Shown: one piece after another, positions 44,901 through 53,366 of the stretch
How the letters are laid out: each line of letters starts with the position of its first letter
How positions within the stretch are numbered: the stretch's first letter is position 1
Origin: Notolepis coatsorum
Lineage: Eukaryota; Chordata; Actinopteri; Aulopiformes; Paralepididae
Direction of reading: 5' to 3'
DNA: 64,000 bases
Assembly: GCA_963971535.1 (NCBI GenBank)
Contig: OZ020591.1
Span: 18,515,877-18,579,876, forward strand
Notes under the pieces: generated by a model
Database searches by the model: none
The model's input: only the letters and a program-made list of their open reading frames with translations
Told to the model about the DNA's origin: nothing
Position numbers and translations under genes: made by a program

Positions 44901-47362
44901 TAACCCAAAGCGACTGTGATCGTAAGTGTTCTACAGCAACTACTATACTACACAGTAAATCTCAAGTGTTGCATATCTGTATTGAAAAATCCACTGTGGC
45001 ACAGCCACACCGGTGATGACACCAGTGTACTGTCAATCTAACTAACTGTAACTGTCCCCTCCTACTTTTCTCTATCGCCAATCCGTCCTACAGCTCCCAC
45101 ACCTAGTGTGGCACCTCGTACCCGGCCCAGGCTAACCCAAAGCGACTGTGATCGTAAGTGTTCTACAGCAACTACTATACTACACAGTAAATCTCAAGTG
45201 TTGCATATCTGTATTGAAAAATCCACTGTGGCACAGCCACACCGGTGATGACACCAGTGTACTGTCAATCTAACTAACTGTAACTGTCCCCTCCTACTTT
45301 TCTCTATCGCCAATCCGTCCTACAGCTCCCACACCTAGTGTGGCACCTCGTACCCGGCCCAGGCTAACCCAAAGCGACTGTGATCGTAAGTGTTCTACAG
45401 CAACTACTATACTACACAGTAAATCTCAAGTGTTGCATATCTGTATTGAAAAATCCACTGTGGCACAGCCACACCGGTGATGACACCAGTGTACTGTCAA
45501 TCTAACTAACTGTAACTGTCCCCTCCTACTTTTCTCTATCGCCAATCCGTCCTACAGCTCCCACACCTAGTGTGGCACCTCGTACCCGGCCCAGGCTAAC
45601 CCAAAGCGACTGTGATCGTAAGTGTTCTACAGCAACTACTATACTATACTACACAGTAAATCTCAAGTGTTGCATATCTGTATTGAAAAATCCACTGTAG
45701 CACAGCCACACCGGTGATGACACCAGTGTACTGTCAATCTAACTAACTGTAACTGTCCCCTCCTACTTTTCTCTATCGCCAATCCGTCCTACAGCTCCCA
45801 CACCTAGTGTGGCACCTCGTACCCGGCCCAGGCTAACCCAAAGCGACTGTGATCGTAAGTGTTCTACAGCAACTACTACACAGTACATCTCATTCAAAGT
45901 GTTGCATCTGGGGGGGTGAGACCTTGACACGAAATAGGGAACCATGACTCAAGACAATGGATATTTGTGTCTCAGTTCAGAACCGTTAGTTTACCACAGT
46001 TCTGCACCCAATTTCCCTATGTAATATGGTTTTTGTGACATTTTAGATATGCTTACTTTTGGTTAGGCCTCCAAATTAAGATAATCTGGACTGGATACAT
46101 TCTTTAAAACCTGTCAGATTTTCTGATTTATATGTAGACCGGTTTGAGTTTATTGTGTAGTGATGTTACTGTGTTTCCAAATCTCAGATATTAACTTGTT
46201 AAGTGTGTTTGTTTTTTACAGCTATTCTCCATGAGATTTTAACTACTGTGGCAACGACTAATCAAATGATAAAGGAAATGCACACCTTAATGCTAAAAAA
46301 TGGTGCAGCAGGAACCGTCCCAGATGGCCTTCCATTTACTATGTTACCACTTTCCACCCTGGATGACCTGAGAACCCTTGATGACCGCATTGCACAGGAG
46401 GATGTTTATAAGGACAAATTGGTAGGTGAAAATGTATATTTGAGGAATTGACATTTGCTGAGACTTTTGACCTATGGCCCTTTTTTGTTAATCTACTTTT
46501 TTTCTCCCATTCTATTTATTATTATATATTTGGTTACTTGATCATGATTAGGGCTACTTCTACGCACTAGGCCTTATGCTTTTTCTTCTTTTTTTTGCTA
46601 TCATGAATATGATCAGTTTCCAATTGTCTACCTATGGTGGTATGTTCTTGGTCCACCACTCCTGAGTAGAGGAAACTAAACAATTTTGTCTTTCAGATCC
46701 TTCACTTGGCGATGGCTGGGGGATTGACTGTTAAAGAAACTGTTTGGCGGACTATGGCGAAACTAGTGACAAACCAGCTGGCCAAGAAAATTAACTGGCG
46801 TGGGGCAAATGGCAAGCAGGCCTTCGAGCCACTTGCAATGAAAGATGTTGTACTGAGTAAGTTTTGCTTTATTATTATATGGTTTCTTAATCTTCTAAAG
46901 GAATAGTTCAACATTTTGGGTAATATGCGTATTTGCTTTCTTGACCAGAGTTGAGGAGATTGATACCATTCATGTCTGTATACTTTAAATATGAATTGGC
47001 ACGGAAATGTACGTGGATTCACGTGGATCACATTTTCAGGCCGGAAAAATCACATCCTTGATTTATTTGAGTTTTGAGCCGATGTAAATCTAATGCCTTC
47101 ATCACTGACCGACTCTCAAAACACTTATAGTTGGATGAGTATCAAGAAAGCATTAAAAAAAAAAGTTAATGGAAGTTTCTTATGATAGGGCTTCACCTGT
47201 CCCATTTTTTGTCTTTTTTTAGGGGCCGTGAGACTCAATGCGGGCACTAAAAGTGCATCTGATGCAGATGTAGAGCGCTATACTAAAAGGTGGCTTCAGC
47301 TCTCGGCAGATAGAGATGGAGGAAGGAGAGATCGGGCCTTGAGACAATTAGCAGTTCCTTAA
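41910..47362 (+). CDS. DUF4806-type companion gene of the EnSpm element (spliced)
   Basis: Exons inferred from consensus sites and matching phases: 41910-42108, 42397-42505, 43913-44055, eight cassettes (44220-45854), 46222-46421, 46697-46856, 47223-47362 with TAA 47360-47362. The six constant exons sum to 951 bases (316 aa plus stop), in frame throughout. All cassettes add 148 residues (464 aa). Exon 1 gives an N-terminal module with FHIVDF, VPASW and CYWPP. Exon 2 has a basic KKRKR motif, a likely nuclear signal. Exon 3 and the cassettes are Pro/Thr/Ser-rich. The last three exons give the DUF4806-like part (LPFTMLPLSTLDDLRTLD, WRTMAKLVTNQLAKKINW). The biochemical role is unknown; proteins of this type often accompany transposases. 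Introns hold a SINE, a foldback element and MITE pieces. Confidence 0.8.
42119..42290 (+). mobile_element. Widespread teleost dispersed repeat fragment
   Basis: Contains CATTTAGCTGACGCTTTTAT and CCAAAGCGACTTACAA, a core I recognise from many fish genomes. It lies in intron 1 of the companion gene. Confidence 0.6.
42582..43058 (-). mobile_element. tRNA-headed SINE, reverse, with target duplication
   Basis: Same family as 11763-12238. A perfect 15-bp target duplication CGCTTCCCTATTTTT flanks it (42567-42581 and 43059-43073). A perfect 24-bp stem with a 6-base loop (42962-43015) lies in the tRNA-like region. It sits in intron 2 of the companion gene. Confidence 0.9.
43128..43754. mobile_element. 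Foldback element, ~300-bp inverted arms
   Basis: From TTAAAGGGGAACTCCAACAT to the complement end ATGTTGGAGTTTTCCTTTAA the two halves are near-perfect reverse complements, leaving only about 30 unpaired bases near 43425-43455. It has no coding capacity. It shares terminal sequence with the MITEs at 39262, 48288 and 59188. Confidence 0.9.
44008..45854 (+). repeat. Tandem cassette-exon array (3 type A, 5 type B)
   Basis: Type A exons (48 nt, 16 codons): 44220-44267, 44432-44479, 44644-44691, period 212. Type B exons (60 nt, 20 codons): 44862-44921, 45094-45153, 45326-45385, 45558-45617, 45795-45854, period 232 (237 for the last). Each has an AG acceptor and GTAAGT donor and phase 1 on both sides, so any number can be included without shifting frame. 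The encoded module is PATTPSLATPTRPRLS (A) or PPTPSVAPRTRPRLTQSDCD (B). Sequence at the end of exon 3 (44008-44055) is the evident progenitor. Confidence 0.9.
46897..47035 (+). mobile_element. MITE fragment in penultimate intron
   Basis: TAAAGGAATAGTTCAACATT starts a fragment that is mirrored at 36915-37045 in the inverted gene copy. Confidence 0.75.
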
Positions 47363-47969
47363 TTCTTAGTAAGTTGTGGTCTGTCTGTCTGTCTGTCTAC
47401 GTTTACATACTTACTGAATGTTGAAGTCATTAAAACTACATTTTAACCACTCCACAGATTTCATGTTGGCAAACTAGTGTTTGCAAGTCAGGACATCTAT
47501 ACTTTGTGCATGACACAAATAATCTTTCCAATAATTGTTGATTTATCACAGTGAAGACTGTATTGAAAACTCCACCCTGGTGACACCAGTGTACCGCTCT
47601 GTAGAAACATCAAACTCTCAAGCATGAGGTACAGAAGCCAACCTAGACATAACCAAGAAGCAGATGGAGAAATGTCACCACGTGCACCTTCATTCTCAAA
47701 ATCGACTTGAGAGCGAAAGAGTCCATTAGTCCAACTGCAGCCCTTCGCAGTAGGCAAGACTAGAGGAGGCGGTTACAGGTGTTGCACAATCTGGTTGCAA
47801 AGAAGAAAAGATAAGGTCCTATCCGTTAGTGTTTGAGCCAGGATGACTTGGGAGGGGTCCGATGACCCGGCCCCTTCAAATTTAGGGGGACACTGAGATA
47901 TTTGATGCATTTTCTTTGTCCCTTTCCTCTCCCACCTTCCTCTTCCCTGGGAACAGTTCAATCTATACA

Positions 47970-47975
47970 AATAAA
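47970..47975 (+). promoter_or_regulatory. Candidate polyadenylation signal
   Basis: AATAAA about 610 bases after the companion gene's stop. It is followed by TTCATTCATTCAAA, like the (ATTC)n end of LINE tails, so it could belong to a LINE end instead. Confidence 0.4.
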
Positions 47976-48127
47976 ATGTGTTCATTCATTCAAATGGAGT
48001 GTTTATAATATATAAATAAAATAATATCATTTCGAAGATTTTCATGTTTTTTTCTTAAGGCACAATCACATCCCTGAACTAACTATCTGTCCCCTCCCCC
48101 TACTTTTCTCTATCTATCTTTCTATCT

Positions 48128-48192
48128 ATCCAGGAGCGGGAAATCAAACCGGGAACCTCCGGATAAAGACGACTGCTCTACCGACCAAACCA
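48128..48192 (-). repeat. tRNA-like pseudogene or SINE head
   Basis: The minus strand reads TTTGGTCGGTAGAGCAGTCG and then GGTTCCCGGTTTGATTTCCC, resembling A and B boxes. The arms do not fold into a clean tRNA by eye, so it is not called a tRNA gene. Confidence 0.5.
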
Positions 48193-48287
48193 CTGTCGTA
48201 TACACATGCAAACACACAGTAAATCCCCCAGCCATCCCTAAGTAAAGGATCTGAAAGACAAAATTGTTTCCTCTACACCATAGGTAG

Positions 48288-48625
48288 ACAACATTTTGAA
48301 CTGATCATATTCATGCTTACAGTCTTCTCCAGAGAGAGACAATTAAGAAGATGTATACCAGTCTCGTATCTGTGCATTGAGTAGAAATCTATCTGGCTTA
48401 GCACAATGAATGGAAGCGGACATGACTGTGTATAGCCTTCGGGAGAGGTGTTAGTTGGACAATGCCTAGGCTAACCAGTCATGCCCGCTTCCATTCATTG
48501 TACTAAGCTAGGCTAACATGCAGCCAGATAGCTTTCTACTCGACGCACAGAGAGGAGACTGGTATCTATCTTCTTGTCTCTCTCTGGAGAAGACTGCTAA
48601 TTTCACAAAATGTTGGGAGTTTTAA
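48288..48625. mobile_element. Palindromic MITE
   Basis: CAGTCTTCTCCAGAGAGAGA at the left and TCTCTCTCTGGAGAAGACTG at the right, with CTTCCATTCATTGTGCTAAG-type arms inside. Related to the elements at 39262 and 59188. Confidence 0.8.
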
Positions 48626-49190
48626 GTGAAAGTATGGGTACCGTCTCAAAATTGTACTCAAGTAAAACACATGAGTAAAAGTCTCTACTAAAGTTTCTAC
48701 TTTTAAATGTACTTAGTTAAAAGTACAAACATTTTTTCTGACTGTCTATTCTTCTGATAGCATGCAGTGTTTAATCAAAGATCCCCGCCTTCTATAGTCT
48801 TGCACAAGGACCAATCCGCACTACTCAAGTAAAGTACAAATGTACTTTTGACTAATTGCACTTCATTCTTTACACCCATGTTGCGTGTATGGACTATTTT
48901 ATTTTGTTACATGTTTTGTTAATTATCTCTCAAGGCCTGTTTTATGGTACACATGTTGGGTATGGACTCTGGGAGAAGACTGTTATTGAGTTGTAACAAT
49001 GATTATATATCTATAGTCTTGCACAAGGACCAATCCGCAAACCTAATACTACTCAAGTAAAGTACAAATGTACTTTTGACTAATTGCACTTCGTTCTTTA
49101 CACCCATGTTGCGTGTATGGACTATTTTATTTTGTTACATGTAATTATCTCTCAAGGCCTGTTTTATGGTAATAAATGTTTACTAATGTT
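48626..49190. repeat. ~220-bp direct duplication
   Basis: CTATAGTCTTGCACAAGGAC starts at 48793 and 49012, and the following ~160 bases are repeated with small deletions. ACTCAAGTAAA motifs recur. No gene is seen here or in the following stretch to 49767. Confidence 0.75.
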
Positions 49191-49767
49191 CACAGAGAGA
49201 GAGAATACATTATTCTATATGTATGTTGGTGTAGGTATATTTACATAATGAGCAATAATGGATATTCAAATGTTTATTTTTTATTTTTTTGAAGGTAGTA
49301 ATTACCACCATAGGTAGAAAAAAATTGAAACTGATCATTCATGCTTATGTGCATTTGAGTAATCTATCTGTACATGATGTATTGTGATGTTGATTTTGAT
49401 TAAAACCTCATTTTGGGTGTAATGGCCCAGTAAAGTCATGATATTTCATTTGCTAATAAATGTTTAAATATCTATTCAAGTTGTCATTTTTTACTGGGAA
49501 AAAGTAGCATTGTTACTTTACTTGATATTTGAGCTTCACTGCAGAATGATGTATATTGTGTACAATATGCACATACATTGAGAATATATTTCAGTGAGGT
49601 AGGAGACGGCATGTAAACTTCTGAATTTTTCAATGAGGGACATGCCAATACTGAATTGGTAAAGGGAAGATATGTGGCATTGTATTACTAATCAACCATT
49701 TCCTACTGTATTTCCGGTAATGTACGGTCATAGGCAGATAGTGGAGTAGCTCTGGCAGATGGGTACA

Positions 49768-49868
49768 CAGTAAATTCCGCTGACTCAAACTGAGTACATT
49801 TCACTCAAACTGAGTAAAATGTCTTTACTCAGTTTGAGTCAAATCTACTCTGCGTAATTTACTGTGTA
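49768..49868. repeat. Short inverted-repeat element
   Basis: ACACAGTAAATT at the left and AATTTACTGTGT at the right, with ACTCAAACTGAGTA and its complement inside. Confidence 0.8.
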
Positions 49869-49879
49869 GTACCAGTATT

Positions 49880-50200
49880 GCATTGGCAGTGTCGGCTAGG
49901 CTTCGGGCAACCAAACCTGGCCCAGCGTGTGTCGGTCGCATCTGGGCTGCTTTAGGCAACCGGACGTTCACCGCTTCCGGCAACCCCGGACATGGCCCAG
50001 TGTACTCGGGCCGGAATCGGCCAGTCAGTCATTGCCGCCTACTCGGCCGATCCGGACGTTCACCGCTTCCGGCAACCCCGGACCTGGCCCAGTGTACTCG
50101 GGCTGGAATCGGCCAGTCAGTCATTGCCGCCTACTTGGCCGACTCTGGCAGCCGGACTTGGGCCGACTAATTTCTTCCGGCCTGCCGGATACAGGCCATT
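49880..50200. repeat. GC-rich ~96-bp repeat, about 2.5 units
   Basis: GACGTTCACCGCTTCCGGCA starts at 49964 and 50055; GGAATCGGCCAGTCAGTCAT recurs at 50014 and 50105. The open frames here are repeat artefacts. The stretch 50201-50704 has no gene; it shares CCCACGGAGTTCCAGGTGGG with 26545. Confidence 0.8.
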
Positions 50201-50704
50201 AATGGGCCGGAACTTTTTGGCCACCTGGGGTGACTCCATTAACTCCATGTTAACAGCGCACGTGTGTGCAAACTTCCTACATGCTATTAAAGTGCATTTT
50301 ACCCAGTCAAACCTCCCACAAAACAACTGCACAGGTACATATTAACAACAGTAGTTACATTACAAACTCGTTTCACAGTTTTAGGAATGTAACATACAAT
50401 ATTTAACAACTTTTAGACCGAAGTCTTTCACTGAACATAATAATTAGTGCTTACCCCACGGAGTTCCAGGTGGGGCTGGCTCACCGCGAGAAAGCAGGCA
50501 GGATGTGTGTCCCGGAGGACCGGAAAAGTAAGGGTGTCGATTTCAAAATAAAAGCCTTAACTCCCAAAAGTGCAATAAAACAAAACGAAAGGAATGAAAT
50601 CAACTTAAATCAATAAAATAAAACGTTTAGGAGTATTAGTGGAATGTATTAAAGTGTATTTTGTGATGGGGTGTAATTATCTATACAAGGCAACAAGGCA
50701 CTTG

Positions 50705-50774
50705 TTACATACTAACATGATCAGAGAGACTAGTGCAGCCTAGTTACTGTACTAACATGATCAGAGAGACTAGT
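50705..50774 (-). repeat. 40-bp dispersed satellite
   Basis: Nearly two units of the ACTAACATGATCAGAGAGAC satellite, cut by the following LINE tail. Confidence 0.85.
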
Positions 50775-51377
50775 TTGATTGATTGATTGATTGAAAACTT
50801 TATTAACAGATTGCAGAATGGGTACAATACAGTACAGCTCAATACACACAATTGTTAAGGGGATGCAGACCAGAGAAAGACTTTCGTCTTGTTTACATCA
50901 GGGTCCCCCATTTTCAATTCATCAGGACATATATGACATACATGACATACAGATAGTCAGTACTGCTACATCTATACATTTATGACATACCAGATTTGCA
51001 AATACAGTACTGTTTGTGATACAGAAGGAGTCAGGAAAAGGGAGTATATACATTTGACGTAGAAACTGTACATTGGAGGAGGTTGGGTGGGGGGGGTTGG
51101 GTACACTGGGATATTGACAACCATACTGGGTAATCTACATTGGAGGTGGTTGGGGGGGGGGGGGGGGCACACTGTATAAACAAGCAAAACTGTACATTGA
51201 GGGGGGGGGGGGGGGAGACACTGTACAAACAAACAAAATTGTACATTGGACTATTGACAACCATACTAGGTAAATGACTGTACATTGGCAAAACTGTACA
51301 TTGAGGGGGGGGGGAGACACTGTACAAACAAAATTGTACATTGGACTATTGACAACCATACAAGGTAAATGACTGTA
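50775..51377 (-). mobile_element. LINE 3' tail, reverse copy
   Basis: Starts (TTGA)n and carries the conserved tail plus G-runs (complement of the C-runs in + copies). The CAATGTACAGT block is repeated more times than in the other copies. Frames in it are not genes. Confidence 0.85.
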
Positions 51378-51472
51378 CATTTATAAAAGTTAGCTTTGCT
51401 TAGGAAGTTTGGTTCCAGATGCATGTTTTATGACAACTTTTCCTGGAAAACGTTATGGATGTTACATTCGCT
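51378..51472. repeat. Left copy of a ~92-bp inverted repeat
   Basis: TTTATAAAAGTTAGCTTTGC to ATGTTACATTCG. Its reverse complement is at 52613-52704. The pair encloses satellite and a hAT element. Confidence 0.85.
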
Positions 51473-51649
51473 GCCTAGTTACTGTACTAACATGATCAGA
51501 GAGACTAGTGCAGCCTAGTTACTGTACTAACATGATCAAAGAGACTAGTGCAGCCTAGTTACTGTACTAACATGATCAGAGAGACTAGTGCAGCCTAGTT
51601 ACTGTACTAACATGATCAGAGAGACTAGTGCAGCCTAGTTACTGTAGGG
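51473..51649 (-). repeat. 40-bp dispersed satellite
   Basis: Just over four units, one with AAAGAG in place of AGAGAG. The last runs into the hAT target site. Confidence 0.9.
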
Positions 51650-52241
51650 CAGTGGTCACCAACCCGTCGATCTTGATCGACTGGTCGATCTTTGAGACTG
51701 TCCCTGTAGATCTTTCCATGAAAAAAAAAAAAACAATTTTTTTTTTTTTTTATCTTACCCTGAGAGTCCACATTACAGTTCTACCTTTGTTTTGATGTGA
51801 AAAGTGATGCTGCACTTAGCACTGACTGAGAAAGTACACATACAGTTCTACTTTTGTTTTGATGTGAAAATGATGCTGCACTTAGCACTGACTGCACTTA
51901 GCACTGACTGAGAAAGTACACATTACAGTTCTACTTTTGTTTTGATGTGAAAAGTAATGCTGCACTTAGCACTGACTGAGAAAGTACACATTACAGTTCT
52001 ACTTTATAAAATGCTAATTGTAAATATGTTTGTCAATGTTAATAATATGAGAAAGTCCACATTACAGTTCTACTTTTGTTTTGATGTGAAAAGTGATGCT
52101 GCATAAGAATACAGGCAAATAAAAGTCATTTAGTTTAAAGTACAATCTTGGCTGTCTTTTTCTCTCAACGCTTCAATAGGTAGATCTTGCCTTCACCAAA
52201 AAAAAAAATTATCTTGGGCTTAAAAAGGTTGGTGACCACTG
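51650..52241. mobile_element. hAT non-autonomous element (592 bp)
   Basis: Inverted ends CAGTGGTCACCAACC and GGTTGGTGACCACTG, flanked by the 8-bp target duplication CTGTAGGG (51642-51649 and 52242-52249). The interior repeats ACATTACAGTTCTACTTTTG several times and holds A/T homopolymers. Confidence 0.95.
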
Positions 52242-52612
52242 CTGTAGGGCAATTCCATGCAAATGTCAACCTCACCATGAACAAATTAAAATAACATGAT
52301 CATAACCAAACCAATTTCAAATGTATCATCAAGGTCTATATTTTGAAGTACAAAATAGATTTGATCGTAATATTTATGAGAATGCATGTTTTTTCACACT
52401 ACAGGAGGAGACACAATGATGTAAACATTTATTTTTCGATTAACCTAATTGTATGACTTTCTGAATGGCCAGAATGGCAAAAAGAAATCAACAGATATTT
52501 TTCTAACCTCACCGTTGGTCATGAAGGGCTGTTGTATCAATATGTGAATCAATTATGTACTTTGTGTCTTTCCATTGGCAGGTGAAGTGTTATAATGCCC
52601 CTTTATGGGACA

Positions 52613-52704
52613 GCGAATGTAACATCCATAACGTTTTCCAGGAAAAGTTGTCATAAAACATGCATCTGGAACCAAACTTCCTAAGCAAAGCTAACTTTTA
52701 TAAA
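52613..52704. repeat. Right copy of the ~92-bp inverted repeat
   Basis: CGAATGTAACATCCATAACG to CTTTTATAAA, complementary to 51378-51472. Confidence 0.85.
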
Positions 52705-52762
52705 GATGACATATTAGCAACAATTAGTCATTCTGGTCTTATTTTTTGTATTCTTTTCAAGT

Positions 52763-53184
52763 GTTATGGATGTTACCGTTATGGATGTTACATTGCAAGT
52801 GACGGATGTTACATTGCGAATGTGTGTTGTTAAGTCCGATTATGACCCCTTTGTTTGAAGTATAATTTACACATTTTAGTTACACTTATTGAGATAAAGA
52901 TGAGCCTGCAATAAGAAATGTTTTGACCTTTTGGATTTTGAGATAGGTGACAAAATACACAGCGTTATGGATGTTACGGAAATTGACAAGCTTTTCGGAC
53001 TCACTGAACACATGAAAACTCTGTGAATATCTTTTTCAAAGAATAACATGTTTACTATCACTTTGTAGGGAAGGGTTTGAGGTACCCAAAAAGCACATTC
53101 AGGAAAACCTGGCATTTCCTCTCAAGGAATGAATCACAAAAAAGTGCCGTTATGGATGTTAAATCTTTGCGTTATGGATGTTAC
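52763..53184 (+). promoter_or_regulatory. Cluster of GTTATGGATGTTAC motifs upstream of the THAP gene
   Basis: GTTATGGATGTTAC or close variants occur at about 52763, 52778, 52803 (GACGGATGTTAC), 52974, 53149 and 53171, and again in the flanking inverted repeats (51449 and, reversed, 52618-52632). They could be binding sites of the THAP protein encoded next door, or subterminal repeats of a transposon. Function is inference. Confidence 0.6.
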
Positions 53185-53229
53185 ACGTCTGAAATAGACA
53201 AAATTTAACGTGCGTGTGTCATCTTAATG

Positions 53230-53239
53230 ATGACGTCAT
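53230..53239 (+). promoter_or_regulatory. CRE-like palindrome in the THAP gene promoter
   Basis: ATGACGTCAT, a perfect CRE/ATF site, about 130 bases before the ATG. A CTCF-like GCAGCAGGGGGCAG follows at about 53252-53265. Confidence 0.5.
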
Positions 53240-53366
53240 ACTGGGTACAGGGCAGCAGGGGGCAGCAGTAGTGGCGGAAGCAAAGAGCCTTCTTGTTACT
53301 CGAAGACATCCGGTTTCACTTGTTGACTAACACGTTGTTCTCTTCTCTAGCCTGACTGCTACAAAC

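Larger units (their letters stand above)
31830..47990. mobile_element. Composite EnSpm/CACTA-like transposon region
   Basis: Contains an intact tnp2-type transposase on + (33543-35564), a DUF4806-type spliced gene on + (41910-47362), and an inverted partial copy of the latter (37080-39113) joined by a head-to-head minisatellite (39640-41025). The noncoding TATAAAGTTGTCTATAAA(A)CAC block appears after the transposase, in the inverted copy and in the + copy, which ties them to one element family. I could not find CACTA-type ends, so the outer limits are estimates. Confidence 0.6.
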
